Of a DNA stretch of 64,000 bases, positions 1 through 9,829 are shown in pieces. The DNA is from Bradyrhizobium sp. in8p8. GTDB taxonomy: Bacteria; Pseudomonadota; Alphaproteobacteria; Rhizobiales; Xanthobacteraceae. The notes below the pieces were generated by a model that was given only the letters and a program-made list of their open reading frames with translations, was not told the DNA's origin and did not search any database. Location of the stretch: the NCBI RefSeq assembly GCF_000426845.1, contig NZ_AUGD01000004.1, positions 248,001 to 312,000 of the forward strand. Reading direction: 5' to 3'. Within the stretch, counting starts at the first letter, position 1, and every line of letters begins with the position of its first letter. Position numbers and translations under genes: made by a program.

Positions 1-1
1 C

Positions 2-178
2 CGCGCCTGGCGGATCTGGTTGACGCCGAAGGGGCGCGCCGCGCTGGCGCAGGCCAAAGCAGGCGCGGCAGAGGTCAACGCGGCGCTGACGGAAGGATTT
101 ACGGCAGCGGAGATCGACATCGTCGCGCGCTGGCTGACGAGCATTCAGGACAAGTTTCCAAGAGGAGCAGACGAATGA
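2..178 (+). CDS. MarR-family regulator, C-terminal end (partial)
   Basis: Only the last 58 residues are in the window; the gene enters from the left edge. The stretch WLTPKGRAAL matches the wing and following helix of winged-helix MarR regulators (LTxxGRxL), and the remainder is a helical dimerisation tail ending in TSIQDKF. The stop codon overlaps the start of the enoyl-CoA hydratase gene by 4 bases (ATGA), so the two are co-transcribed and the regulator probably controls it. Family assignment rests on the wing motif alone. Confidence 0.6.
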   Translation, partial: RAWRIWLTPKGRAALAQAKAGAAEVNAALTEGFTAAEIDIVARWLTSIQDKFPRGADE

Positions 179-945
179 CCGAGCACGTCCGGATCGATAA
201 CAGCGGCGGAATTCTCACGTTGACATTGGCGCGCCCCGACAAGAAGAACGCGCTGACCGATGCGATGTACGGCAAGCTCGGCGATGCAATCGAATCTGCC
301 GAGTTCGATCCGTCCGCCCGCGTGATCCTGATTCGCGGCGAGGGCGACATGTTCACCGCCGGCAACGATGTCGGGGAATTCGCCGCTGTCGCAGCCGGAA
401 AATCGGAAGGCAGCCGCAACGTCGTACGTTTCATCCAGTCGCTGGCGCGCTGCACCCGGCCGCTGGTCGCGGCCGTGCAGGGCCGCGCCGTCGGCGTCGG
501 CACCACGATGCTGCTGCATTGCGATCTCGTCGTCCTCGCCGACAATGCGCAATTATCGACGCCGTTCGTCAGCCTCGCGCTCGTGCCGGAGGCTGCTTCC
601 AGTCTGCTGATGCCGGCGCGTATCGGCCATGCGCGCGCCTATGAGATGTTTGCGCTCGGCGAGACCGTGCCGGCCAAGTCGGCGCTGGAATGGGGGCTTG
701 CCAACCGTGTGGTTCCGCTCGAGAGGCTCGATGCCGAGGCGCTTGCACTGGCGCAGCGTCTTGCCCGCCAGCCGGCCGGCGCCCTCACAGCGACCAAGCG
801 GCTGATGCGCAACGGAGAGGCTCTGGTCGCTCAGATGCAGGCCGAAGGCGAGCAGTTCGCGCAGCGCCTGCGCACTGCCGAGGCGCGTGAGGCGTTCACG
901 GCATTCGCCGAGCGCCGCCCTCCGGATTTCACGAAAGTGGCGTAA
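175..945 (+). CDS. enoyl-CoA hydratase/isomerase family protein
   Basis: A crotonase-fold protein of 256 residues, the usual family size. The oxyanion-hole segments are visible: FTAGNDVGEF near residues 60-69 and AVQGRAVGVGTTMLLHCDLV near 100-119. The catalytic-loop region reads LVPEAASS, closer to delta3,delta2-enoyl-CoA isomerases (PEAxSS) than to hydratases with PEGGG. It should act on acyl-CoA in the cytoplasm, in fatty-acid or aromatic degradation. It starts inside the stop of the MarR-type regulator and is the last gene of that unit. The exact substrate cannot be read from sequence. Confidence 0.85.
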   Translation: MTEHVRIDNSGGILTLTLARPDKKNALTDAMYGKLGDAIESAEFDPSARVILIRGEGDMFTAGNDVGEFAAVAAGKSEGSRNVVRFIQSLARCTRPLVAAVQGRAVGVGTTMLLHCDLVVLADNAQLSTPFVSLALVPEAASSLLMPARIGHARAYEMFALGETVPAKSALEWGLANRVVPLERLDAEALALAQRLARQPAGALTATKRLMRNGEALVAQMQAEGEQFAQRLRTAEAREAFTAFAERRPPDFTKVA

Positions 946-1064
946 AGGCCCAAGTTCCTGGGACCGGTACTTCCCGGGACACACATCATTTGAATAAACC
1001 TTAACGAAACTTTGGCATGTCCCCCTGCAAGATGACCGCTCGCGACGAGTAGGTCTTTTGGTCC

Positions 1065-3146
1065 ATGTCAATTTTTAAGAAATCGGTAAGCACGCTCCTC
1101 CTGGTTCTGATGACGCTGCTGGCCGCCGGTGCGCTGACCAGCACGGCCATACAGATGGTCGGGGCCTTCGGCCGTTACAGCGACAGCCTGGAGACCGAGC
1201 GGCTCGCGAATGCCGACAAGGCGATATTCCATGGCGTGCTCGCGTTGCGTAACAATCGCGGCGACGCGCAGAGCGTGCTGCTAGGCGAGGACGATCCGCG
1301 CGCCAAGCTCGGTGTCGCGGAGAAGGCGGAGCAGGCCGGCTTCGATGCCATCATCGCCGCGCTCTCCACCGTCGAATTCGCCCGGCGCGACGAGCTCGCG
1401 GCCACGTTGAAGCAGCGCTGGAGCGAGGCCGCGCCGAAGTTCCAGCTGTTCTATGACGAGGCCAAGCTGCCGCGCGCCGACCGCAAAGTGGAGCGCACGG
1501 CACCCTGGTACGATGCGGTGACCAAGGTGATCGAGCCGGCCAATCTGGCGTCCACCGCGGTGTCGAACCGGGCCTGGATGAACGATCCCTTCATCGCCCG
1601 CATGATCCAGGTCCGCCGCCTCGCCTGGCAGGTGCGAGATCGCTACGGCATCCAGTGCTCGACCTTGCGCCCGAACGTCAATGCCAGCAAGCCGCTCGAC
1701 GAGAGGCAGAAGCAGACGGTGGCAGGCTGGAACGGCATCATTACCGCCGGCTGGACCGGCATGGAGGAGGTGCTGGCGGCGCCTGACGTGACGACCGACC
1801 TCGTTAACACCGCCAAGGAGGCGCGCGCCAGGACCGACGGTGTCCTCAAGCAGATCGGCGACATCACCAGGAACTTGGACGGCAGCGGCCGTCCCGCGAT
1901 GCCGGCTTCGGAATGGAACGCGTTGTGCCAGTCTCCGTTCGCCTCCATCGTCGCGGTCGCGAACAAGGCACTCGACCTGTCGATCGCGCGCGCCGACACG
2001 GTTCAGGCGAAGGCCCTCACCAATCTGGTCGTGCAATCGCTCGCATTCCTGCTCGCGCTGGCCGTGACCCTGACCGGCGTGTTCGTGGTGCGCAACCGTC
2101 TCGTGCGGCCGGTGGGCGCTATCCTCGACGCCATCGCCCGCATCAGCGCACGTGACTATGAGACGCCGGTGCCGCAACCCCGCCATCGCGACGAGTTCGG
2201 CACCATGGCTGCTGCGCTTGAAAGCCTGCGCGAGAGCGCGGCGACGGCGGAACGGCTGGGCCGGGAGCGCGAATCGCAACAGGCGCTGCAGCTCGCCCGC
2301 TCCGGCAGCGTCGACGCAGCCTGCCGCAGCTTTGATGATGCGGTGCAGGCGGTCATCCAGAGCGTCGTGGCCTCGACGCAGGAGCTCGATGCCACCGCAA
2401 CCGGCGTACGCTCGCTGGTCTCGGAATCGAGCAGCCAGACCGCCGCGGTTTCATCCGCCGCCGAGCAGGCCACCAACAATCTCGAGACTATCGCTGCCGC
2501 GACCGAGGAGCTCTCCGCATCCGTCGGCGAGATTTCCGCGCAGGTGCAGTCGAGCGCACGGGAGGCCCGCGAAGCTGTCGCACAGGCTGAGCAGACCAAT
2601 GCGACGGTGGAGATCCTCGACCAGACTGCAAGCCGCATCGGCGAGGTCGTCAAGATGATCAACGCCATCGCCGGCCAGACCAACCTTCTGGCCCTGAACG
2701 CCACCATCGAAGCTGCGCGGGCAGGCGAGGCCGGCCGCGGCTTCGCCGTGGTTGCAGGTGAGGTCAAGAGCCTCGCTGCGCAGACGGCGACAGCGACCGA
2801 AGAGATCTCGCGCCAGGTCGAGGAGATCCAGGGCGCGACCGGCCAGGCTGTTGCTGCGATCCGCTCGATCGGCGGCGCCATCAGCGGCATCGACGAGAAG
2901 ATGACCGCGATCGCCGCCGCGGTCGAGCAGCAACGCGCGGCGACCACCGAGATTTCGCGCAATTTCCAGCAGGCAGCTCAGGGCACCCGCGAGGTCACCG
3001 ACACCATCGGCAGCGTCGCGAGACTTAATCAGGAGACCGGCAACGCCGGCACGGTGCTGTCGGAGTCCGTCAAGAAGATGTCGGTCGACGCGGATCGCCT
3101 CCGCGTCGCGGTCGAGGGCTTCCTGGGAGCGGTGAAGACCGCATAA
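1065..3146 (+). CDS. methyl-accepting chemotaxis protein
   Basis: Transmembrane chemoreceptor of 693 residues. An N-terminal membrane helix (about 9-30) is followed by a roughly 280-residue periplasmic helical sensor, a second membrane helix (about 318-343), a HAMP linker beginning [15 protein letters not shown], and a long cytoplasmic coiled coil. The highly conserved signalling tip is present near residues 533-575 ([19 protein letters not shown] and [13 protein letters not shown]). It would report to CheA/CheW. No chemotaxis genes neighbour it, so it is an orphan receptor; the ligand is unknown. No C-terminal CheR-binding pentapeptide is seen. Confidence 0.93.
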   Translation: MSIFKKSVSTLLLVLMTLLAAGALTSTAIQMVGAFGRYSDSLETERLANADKAIFHGVLALRNNRGDAQSVLLGEDDPRAKLGVAEKAEQAGFDAIIAALSTVEFARRDELAATLKQRWSEAAPKFQLFYDEAKLPRADRKVERTAPWYDAVTKVIEPANLASTAVSNRAWMNDPFIARMIQVRRLAWQVRDRYGIQCSTLRPNVNASKPLDERQKQTVAGWNGIITAGWTGMEEVLAAPDVTTDLVNTAKEARARTDGVLKQIGDITRNLDGSGRPAMPASEWNALCQSPFASIVAVANKALDLSIARADTVQAKALTNLVVQSLAFLLALAVTLTGVFVVRNRLVRPVGAILDAIARISARDYETPVPQPRHRDEFGTMAAALESLRESAATAERLGRERESQQALQLARSGSVDAACRSFDDAVQAVIQSVVASTQELDATATGVRSLVSESSSQTAAVSSAAEQATNNLETIAAATEELSASVGEISAQVQSSAREAREAVAQAEQTNATVEILDQTASRIGEVVKMINAIAGQTNLLALNATIEAARAGEAGRGFAVVAGEVKSLAAQTATATEEISRQVEEIQGATGQAVAAIRSIGGAISGIDEKMTAIAAAVEQQRAATTEISRNFQQAAQGTREVTDTIGSVARLNQETGNAGTVLSESVKKMSVDADRLRVAVEGFLGAVKTA

Positions 3147-3267
3147 GATTGATCTCTCCGTCGAGTGACGAGCGGGCATTGCCGCCGGTCCGCGCGGCAG
3201 GTACATCTGTGCCGCCACAGCTCGCTAGCGGCACCAGACAGAAGACACGTCAGGGATGGAGAGTTCG

Positions 3268-4206
3268 ATGCCGGTCACCCCACACAAGGCCCCGCGTCCC
3301 TATCGCGGAGTGTTCCCCGTCGCGCCCACCATTTTCGACGAGCGCGGTGAGCTCGACCTCGAAGGCCAGCGCCGCTGCATCGATTTCATGATCGATGCCG
3401 GCTCCCACGGCGTCTGCATCCTCGCCAATTTTTCCGAGCAATTCGTGCTCACCGATGCGGAACGAGAGGCCGTGATGCACGCCGTGCTGGAGCATGTTGC
3501 AGGCCGGGTTCCCGTGATCGTCACCACCACGCATTTCAGCTCGGCCGTCTGCGCGGCCCGCAGCAAGCAAGCGGAGGCGGCGGGCGCCGCCATGGTGATG
3601 GTGATGCCGCCCTATCACGGCGCGACGTTCCGGGTCCCCGAGAAAGGCATCATCGAATTCTTTAAGGTCCTCTCCGGCGCGATCGACATTCCCATCATGA
3701 TTCAGGACGCACCTGTTGCCGGCACGCCGCTGTCGGTCGAGCTGCTCGCGCGACTGGCGCGCGACTTCTCCAACATCCGCTACTTCAAGATCGAGGTGGC
3801 CGGCGCGGCCGCAAAGCTCCGCAGCCTGATCGAGGCCGGCGGCAAGGACATCGAAGGCCCATGGGACGGCGAGGAGGCAATCACGCTGCTGGCCGACCTC
3901 GACGCCGGCGCCACCGGCGCGATGACTGGCGGCGGCTATGCCGACGGCATCCGGCAGATCGTGGACCCCTATTTCGCCGGCGATCGCGAAAAGGCCAAGG
4001 CCGCCTACGAGCGCTGGCTGCCGCTGATCAACTACGAGAACCGCCAATGCGGCCTGATCGCCTGCAAGGTGATGATGCAGGCCGGCGGGATCATCAAGTC
4101 GGATGCGGTGCGCCATCCGCTCCAGCCGCTGCATCCGGCAACGCGGGCGGGCCTGCTGGAGCTTGCGAAGGAGCGCGACGCACTGGCGCTGCGGTGGGGA
4201 AAGTAG
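3268..4206 (+). CDS. dihydrodipicolinate synthase (DapA) family aldolase/lyase
   Basis: TIM-barrel class I aldolase of 312 residues. The Schiff-base lysine lies in YFKIEVAG (about residue 172), matching the family position. At over 310 residues, and with no lysine-biosynthesis neighbour, it is more likely a catabolic DapA homologue than DapA itself. I chose ATG 3268 because GGAGAG precedes it by about six bases; the in-frame ATG at 3256 has no spaced ribosome site. It stands alone between the chemoreceptor and a repeat; whether it relates to the phosphonate locus is unclear. Confidence 0.85.
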   Translation: MPVTPHKAPRPYRGVFPVAPTIFDERGELDLEGQRRCIDFMIDAGSHGVCILANFSEQFVLTDAEREAVMHAVLEHVAGRVPVIVTTTHFSSAVCAARSKQAEAAGAAMVMVMPPYHGATFRVPEKGIIEFFKVLSGAIDIPIMIQDAPVAGTPLSVELLARLARDFSNIRYFKIEVAGAAAKLRSLIEAGGKDIEGPWDGEEAITLLADLDAGATGAMTGGGYADGIRQIVDPYFAGDREKAKAAYERWLPLINYENRQCGLIACKVMMQAGGIIKSDAVRHPLQPLHPATRAGLLELAKERDALALRWGK

Positions 4207-4217
4207 CTCTCTCCGCC

Positions 4218-4310
4218 GTCATTGCGAGGAGCGCAACCGAGGAAGTAATCCAGAGCACCTTGCGGAGACAATCTGGACTATCTGGATTGCTTCGCTGCGC
4301 TCGCAATGAC
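4218..4310. repeat. dispersed palindromic repeat, GTCATTGCGA class
   Basis: The element is bounded by a perfect inverted pair, GTCATTGCGA (4218-4227) and TCGCAATGAC (4301-4310), with internal pieces AATCCAGA and CTGGATTGCTTCGC. A second copy of the class is at 62543-62628. I know this type as a common intergenic repeat of Bradyrhizobium. It lies between convergent genes and may work as a transcript end. Confidence 0.75.
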
Positions 4311-4321
4311 CAGTTTGGAGG

Positions 4322-5020
4322 TTACTCGGCCAGCAGCCACTCGCCAATGACGCGGAAGCGCGCCTTGGCATCATCTTGCCTGAACAGCGCGATACGGTCG
4401 ATCATCAAGCTCTCGAGCTTCAGCCCTGCAAATCGCCCCCGCAGCATCTCGAGGATCGGCCCGCGCCGCTCGACATCCAGCCGCCCGGTCAGCGTCATGT
4501 GGAAGCGGAACTCCTCCATCACGTAAGGGTAGCCCCAGCGGTCGAGATAATCGCGCTGCCGCTGGCTCAGCTTCTCGGGCCGTCGACGTGCGCGATCCTC
4601 CGCCGTCAGCGCGGCGCGAAACGGATCGAAATCGCGCACGCAATCGGCGGCGAGCTGTTGCAGTGCATCGACCGGTTCGGCCGGAATGACGGCAATGAAT
4701 CCGCTGATGGAATCCACAATCGGCCGAATCACGGGGCGCGGTCGTGACCTGCCGGCGAATGCCGCGCAGGCGGCCATCAGCTCCACCTCGGTCTTGCCGG
4801 ACGCTAGCACCATCGGCGCTTTCAGCGTCGCGTGAAAACCGTACTTGCGGGGGTCGGCGGTGACGTCGCTCCAGTCCGCAGCGAGCTGCAAAGCGTCGGC
4901 GGGAAAGGCTAGTTCGTTGCCGGTGCAGGCATCATAGCCGAGCAGCTCGGCGCCGAAGCGGGAGAGGGCGCTGTTGCGGCCTGCGGCAAAATAGATCGCG
5001 TAGCGGGGAAGACCTGTCAT
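4322..5020 (-). CDS. DUF1045 2H-phosphoesterase, phosphonate-operon protein
   Basis: A 232-residue protein of the DUF1045 family found in phosphonate operons. Both catalytic HxT motifs of the 2H phosphoesterase superfamily are present: H63-A-T65 in GFHATLKAP and H174-M-T176 in FRFHMTLTGR. It starts 18 bases after the second phnM, so it is the last gene of the minus-strand operon with that gene and the hexapeptide transferase. 2H enzymes open cyclic phosphodiesters, and the locus lacks phnP, whose product opens 5-phosphoribosyl 1,2-cyclic phosphate. I infer it may fill that step; substrate not proven. Confidence 0.82.
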   Translation of the reverse strand: MTGLPRYAIYFAAGRNSALSRFGAELLGYDACTGNELAFPADALQLAADWSDVTADPRKYGFHATLKAPMVLASGKTEVELMAACAAFAGRSRPRPVIRPIVDSISGFIAVIPAEPVDALQQLAADCVRDFDPFRAALTAEDRARRRPEKLSQRQRDYLDRWGYPYVMEEFRFHMTLTGRLDVERRGPILEMLRGRFAGLKLESLMIDRIALFRQDDAKARFRVIGEWLLAE

Positions 5021-5038
5021 CGCCTCAGCATAGCCAAT

Positions 5039-6232
5039 TTAGGCGGCCACGATAGCCTGGCGCGGCGCCGCTGCCGCGGTGAGCAGCCGAGTTGCATCGC
5101 TGAGATGCACGAGCTTGCCACCTGAGATCACCGCGATCAGCCGCGGGCGTAGCGCCATGCTGCCGTCGACGAGGAGAATGTCGGCGCGGCATCCTTCCGC
5201 GAGCATGCCGCGATCGGCAAGGCCGGTCGCGCGCGCGGGGCCGGCGGAGACCAGGTCCCAGGCCTTCGCCAGCGGCAGCACGCCGTCGGCAGCGAGCCGG
5301 AACGCGGCGAGCAGCTGCGCGGGATAATAATAGTCCGACGCCAGCACCGAGCAGAGGCCCTTGGCGATCATGTCCGATGCTCTGGTCCAGCCGGTGTGGC
5401 TGCCGCCGCGCACGACGTTGGGCGCGCCGTAGACGATGGCGTCACCGGCATCCGCAGCGGCGCGCGCCGTCTCCTCGTTGATCGGAAACTCCGCGATGTG
5501 AGCGCCGAGTTCGCGAAAATGCCGGCGCATCGCCGGCGTCGCATCGTCATGCGAAAGCATTCGCACCCCGGCAGCGCGGGCGACCGCAGCCAGCCGCGAT
5601 ACCGAGGCCGGCACAGCGTCGGCGCGCGAAACCACGCGCTCGACCAGCCGATCGAACTCGTCGATCGAAAGGCAGGTCCGCTCCACCATGCGGTTGCGCT
5701 TGCGGGGCTTGGCCATGTCGGCGACGGTCCCGTCCATGTGGTCGTTGAAGGCGAACAGGTCGACGCGGCCGTCAGCGAGCCACTGGCTGATCTCGGCCTC
5801 GGCGTCGAGATTGTAGGTTTCGTGGCGCAGGTGGAAGCGGGTATCGGCAGCGAATTGCGGGCGCTGCCGCTCGATGGCTTCCAGCAGTCCGCGCGCATTG
5901 TCGGCGCTGCGCAGGCCCGGCTCCCAGGAACAGGTCGTGGCGTGAAACACCGTGGTGATGCCGTTGCTGATCGCCTGGCGATCGCTGTCGGCAAGCGCGA
6001 CGTCGATTGGGAAATTGACGCCTGCGCGGGGCATCATCTGCCGCTCGAAGGCATCGCCGTGCAGATCGACGATGCCCGGCAGCACCAGCAGGTCGCGGGC
6101 ATCGAGCGCCAGCCGCGCACGGCCTCGAGAAGCATCGACCTGGGCGATATCCGTTCCGGATACCAGAAGTGAGGTTTCGACGAACTCGGTGCCGATCAGG
6201 GCCCGGCCGCTTTCGAGGACTATGTCTGTCAC
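5039..6232 (-). CDS. phnM: second PhnM-like alpha-D-ribose 1-methylphosphonate 5-triphosphate diphosphatase
   Basis: Amidohydrolase-superfamily protein of 397 residues, divergent from the PhnM at 16.2 kb. Shared PhnM landmarks are [42 protein letters not shown] and LASDYYYP. Where PhnM usually has HTDxL it reads HGDAFERQ, and the central part ([17 protein letters not shown]) differs from the usual DHSPGQRQF. It starts with GTG, overlapping the stop of the hexapeptide transferase by four bases. It probably removes pyrophosphate from the PhnI product or a close relative; the substrate difference is open. Confidence 0.85.
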   Translation of the reverse strand: MTDIVLESGRALIGTEFVETSLLVSGTDIAQVDASRGRARLALDARDLLVLPGIVDLHGDAFERQMMPRAGVNFPIDVALADSDRQAISNGITTVFHATTCSWEPGLRSADNARGLLEAIERQRPQFAADTRFHLRHETYNLDAEAEISQWLADGRVDLFAFNDHMDGTVADMAKPRKRNRMVERTCLSIDEFDRLVERVVSRADAVPASVSRLAAVARAAGVRMLSHDDATPAMRRHFRELGAHIAEFPINEETARAAADAGDAIVYGAPNVVRGGSHTGWTRASDMIAKGLCSVLASDYYYPAQLLAAFRLAADGVLPLAKAWDLVSAGPARATGLADRGMLAEGCRADILLVDGSMALRPRLIAVISGGKLVHLSDATRLLTAAAAPRQAIVAA

Positions 6233-6897
6233 GCGATCGCGCTTCGTTTGCTGGCGGGAGAATTGGTGAGAGGGCTCGCCTGTGCTTCGTATGTCGCAAG
6301 AAAATCTTCAATCCCGAGCTTGCGAAAATCCGGCAGCGCCCGGCGCAACTTGTCGTGATCCCAGTCCCACCACGCGAGCCTGGCAAGCCGCCCAGCGATC
6401 TCCTCCGAGAAGCGCCGCCGCACGATCCGGGCCGGATTGCCGGCAACGATGGTGTAGGCCGGCACGTCCTTGGTGACGATGGCGCCGGCGGCAATCACCG
6501 CGCCGGTGCCGATGTTGCGACCCGGCAGCACGACGGCGCCGTGGCCGATCCAGACGTCGTGGCCGATATGGATGTGATGCTGGCGCCGCCACTCGAAGAA
6601 TTCGGCATCGTCGCTCTCGCCCTCGAAATAGGCGCTGGAGCGGTAGGTGAAATGCGCCTGTGTCGCGCGGTGCATCGGATGGTTGCCCGGATTGATGCGC
6701 GTCATTGCCGCGATCGAGCAGAACTTTCCGACAGTGGTGTAGGTGATCTGCGAATCGTTCACGACATAGGAGTAATCGCCCATCGCCACTTCATGCAGGA
6801 TGGTGCGTGCGCCGACCTCGGTATAGGCGCCGAGCCGGGTCTCATGCAGCACGGCCGAAGGGTCGATGGTCGGCTGAACCGAGAGAATTTTGGCCAT
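6229..6897 (-). CDS. phosphonate-associated hexapeptide-repeat acyltransferase
   Basis: A left-handed beta-helix transferase of 222 residues resembling the chloramphenicol-acetyltransferase-like family found in phosphonate clusters. The hexapeptide region runs from [10 protein letters not shown] to [24 protein letters not shown], with the catalytic histidine probably in [12 protein letters not shown] 6897 is preceded by AGGGA at six bases; upstream in-frame starts lack this. It is first in an operon with the second phnM and the DUF1045 gene and has its own Pho-box-like site 47 bases upstream. By analogy with PhnO it may acylate aminoalkylphosphonates before C-P cleavage. Confidence 0.8.
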   Translation of the reverse strand: MAKILSVQPTIDPSAVLHETRLGAYTEVGARTILHEVAMGDYSYVVNDSQITYTTVGKFCSIAAMTRINPGNHPMHRATQAHFTYRSSAYFEGESDDAEFFEWRRQHHIHIGHDVWIGHGAVVLPGRNIGTGAVIAAGAIVTKDVPAYTIVAGNPARIVRRRFSEEIAGRLARLAWWDWDHDKLRRALPDFRKLGIEDFLATYEAQASPLTNSPASKRSAIA

Positions 6898-6943
6898 GTC
6901 GTATCCCTGGTGCGAAGGCGGGCGTTCCTCTTCGAGCGGCTTG

Positions 6944-6961
6944 ATGACAATGTCATGACGT
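6944..6961 (-). promoter_or_regulatory. Pho-box-like site for the accessory phn operon
   Basis: On the minus strand the sequence is ACGTCAT-GACA-TTGTCAT, two heptamers spaced by four bases, with 11 of 14 positions matching CTGTCAT-N4-CTGTCAT, the PhoB site as I know it. It ends 47 bases before the hexapeptide transferase start, a fitting distance for an activator site overlapping -35. Confidence 0.55.
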
Positions 6962-7009
6962 CGAGATGACGGGGGATGAACCGCACAGGATCGCCGCACC
7001 GCAACGGTA

Positions 7010-7027
7010 CTGTCACACAAGTGTTAA
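7010..7027 (+). promoter_or_regulatory. Pho-box-like site for phnCDEE
   Basis: CTGTCAC-ACAA-GTGTTAA, two heptamers with a four-base spacer; 10 of 14 positions match the PhoB box (second half weaker). It ends 44 bases before the phnC start and almost mirrors the site at 6944-6961 in its distance to the gene. Confidence 0.5.
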
Positions 7028-7070
7028 GCACCGACGTTAGCGGTTGGGCCCAGCAAATCTGGAGCCTGGC

Positions 7071-7880
<810 letters not shown>

Positions 7881-7943
7881 GCGGCGGGAGCGCACACTCA
7901 ACGTCTCGCGTTAAACGAACTCCAGCTGAAGAAGAGGGGTATC

Positions 7944-8873
7944 ATGATTACTCGTCGATTGGTTCTTGCCGGTGCCGCGGCCCTGGCCTTCACCACCTCC
8001 GCCTCCGCCGAAGACTGGCGGAAGAAATACCCGGAGATCACTCTGGCCGTCGTTCCGGCGGAGAATGCCTCCGGTGTGACCGAGCGGTTTACGCCCTTCA
8101 TCAACTATCTGTCGAAGGAACTCGGTACGAAGGTCACGCTGCGCGTCGCCAACGACTATGCCGCCGTGATCGAAGGCCAGCGCGCCGGAAACATTCACAT
8201 CGGCTATTACGGCCCTGCGGCCTTTGCCCGCGCCCGGCTGACCGGTGTCAAGACCGATGCGTTTGCGATCGAGGTCAATGCTGACGGCTCGAAGGGCTAC
8301 TACTCGGTCTTCTACGTGCTCGCGAAATCGCCCTACCAGAAGATCGAGGACCTCAAGGGCAAGAACCTCGGGTTGGTCGACCCGAACTCGACGTCGGGCA
8401 ACAACATGCCCCGCTTCAAGCTGAACCAGATGGGCGTCGATCCCGAGGCCTATTTCTCCAAGGTCGTCTTCACCGGGAGCCATGAAAACGCGGTGCTGGC
8501 GCTGGCGCAAGGCACTGTGGATGTCGCCGCCAACTGGTGGAACGCCGAGGATGATTCCAACCTGACCCGCATGCTCAACAAGGGCATGGTGAAGAACGCC
8601 GACGGCGCGCCGATGAAGAAGGAGGACTTCCGCGTCATCGTGAAATCGGACATGATCATCAATTCGCCCGTCGCCTATCTCAGCGACCTTCCGGACGACA
8701 TGAAAACCGCGATCAAGAAGGCGTTCCTGGACGCCGCGCAGAAGGACCCCGAAGCCTTCAAGAAGCTCTCCGACGGCAAGAACAAGCCCTGGGATCCGGT
8801 CACGAACGAAGAGTACAACAAAACGATCGAGCTGATTAAGTTCGTCGACCATCTGCGCAAGAAGGCGTCCTGA
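7944..8873 (+). CDS. phnD: phosphonate ABC transporter substrate-binding protein
   Basis: Periplasmic binding protein of 309 residues with an N-terminal signal peptide (ITRRLVLAGAAALAFTTSASA), then PEITLAVVPAENASGVTERF, a typical start of a PhnD mature domain. The ligand-loop region has IHIGYYGPAAFARAR and LGLVDPNSTSGNNMPRF, the latter carrying the Ser-Thr-Ser-Gly stretch that contacts the phosphonate group in this family. AGAGGGG precedes the ATG by five bases. It delivers phosphonates to the PhnE permeases. A strong hairpin follows the gene and may raise its share of transcript over phnE. Confidence 0.95.
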   Translation: MITRRLVLAGAAALAFTTSASAEDWRKKYPEITLAVVPAENASGVTERFTPFINYLSKELGTKVTLRVANDYAAVIEGQRAGNIHIGYYGPAAFARARLTGVKTDAFAIEVNADGSKGYYSVFYVLAKSPYQKIEDLKGKNLGLVDPNSTSGNNMPRFKLNQMGVDPEAYFSKVVFTGSHENAVLALAQGTVDVAANWWNAEDDSNLTRMLNKGMVKNADGAPMKKEDFRVIVKSDMIINSPVAYLSDLPDDMKTAIKKAFLDAAQKDPEAFKKLSDGKNKPWDPVTNEEYNKTIELIKFVDHLRKKAS

Positions 8874-8892
8874 TCGTAGGGACACATCGCCC

Positions 8893-8916
8893 GAGCCGGG
8901 TCAATCGACCCGGCTC
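8893..8916 (+). terminator. hairpin between phnD and phnE
   Basis: GAGCCGGGTC (8893-8902), loop AATC, GACCCGGCTC (8907-8916), then CTTTCC. The 10-bp perfect stem lacks a full U-run, so I read it as a partial terminator or 3'-end stabiliser that gives more phnD than phnE mRNA. Confidence 0.6.
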
Positions 8917-8944
8917 TTTCCATGATCGGCTCGCCTCCCACCGA

Positions 8945-9829
8945 ATGACAATTGCGGTTTCGATCCTTCCCGAGCAGCAGCTGACTGTGCTGAATGCGGC
9001 CTATCGCAAGGCGGTCGCACGCAAGCGGTTACGGCTGCTGCTTGGCACTGTGCTGTTCATCGCCGCGCTGCTTGTCGCTGCGGTCGGCGCCGAAGTGAAC
9101 TTGCGCACCTTCTTCACCCATTTCGGCAATTTCGTCAGCTACTTCGATCGTATTCTCACGCTCGACACTGGCCAGCGCGTCTGGACCGATCTCGGCGAGT
9201 GGTTCTGGGGCTGGCGCAAATGGCTGAAGCTGCTCGCCGAAACGCTTCTGGTGAGCTATGTCGGTACGTTGATCGGGGCTATCCTCGCCTTCGGCTTGAA
9301 CTTCTTTGCGGCCGCGAACACCGCGCCGGCGCGCTGGCTGCTCTTCGTCGTGCGTCGCCTGCTTGAATTCGCCCGCACCGTGCCGAGCATCGTATTCGCG
9401 TTGATCTTCGTCATTGCCTTCGGCCTCGGACCGATGGCGGGCGTGCTGGCGATCGCCATCCACTCGACCGGCGCGCTCGGCAAATTGTTCTCCGAGATCG
9501 TCGAGAATGCGGACATGAGGCCGGTCGAAGGCGTGCGCTCGACCGGGGCAAGCTGGCTGTCCTGCATGCGCTTTGCCGTGCTGCCGCAGGTGATCGCAGG
9601 CTATGCCAGCTACGCGCTGCTGCGCTTCGAGATCAATGTACGAGAAGCCTCGGTGATGGGCTTTGTCGGGGCCGGCGGCATCGGACAGGAGCTGATTGTT
9701 GCGATCCGCAAGTTCTACTATTCGGACGTCAGCGCGATCCTTCTGACCATCATCGTCACGGTCTTCCTTATCGACATCGGCACCGGCTGGCTGCGCGGCC
9801 GCCTGTTCGGCAGCGAGGCGCGGACATGA
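8945..9829 (+). CDS. phnE: phosphonate ABC transporter permease PhnE (first)
   Basis: Inner-membrane permease of 294 residues. A hydrophobic helix near residues 28-50 precedes a binding-protein-dependent transport domain with segments LAETLLVSYVGTLIGAILAF, LLFVVRRLLEFARTVPSIVF and MAGVLAIAIHSTGALGKLF. The EAA-like coupling loop reads EGVRSTGASWLSCMRFAVLPQV. It begins 71 bases after phnD across the hairpin and overlaps the second permease by four bases (ATGA). The two probably form a heterodimer with PhnC. Confidence 0.93.
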   Translation: MTIAVSILPEQQLTVLNAAYRKAVARKRLRLLLGTVLFIAALLVAAVGAEVNLRTFFTHFGNFVSYFDRILTLDTGQRVWTDLGEWFWGWRKWLKLLAETLLVSYVGTLIGAILAFGLNFFAAANTAPARWLLFVVRRLLEFARTVPSIVFALIFVIAFGLGPMAGVLAIAIHSTGALGKLFSEIVENADMRPVEGVRSTGASWLSCMRFAVLPQVIAGYASYALLRFEINVREASVMGFVGAGGIGQELIVAIRKFYYSDVSAILLTIIVTVFLIDIGTGWLRGRLFGSEART

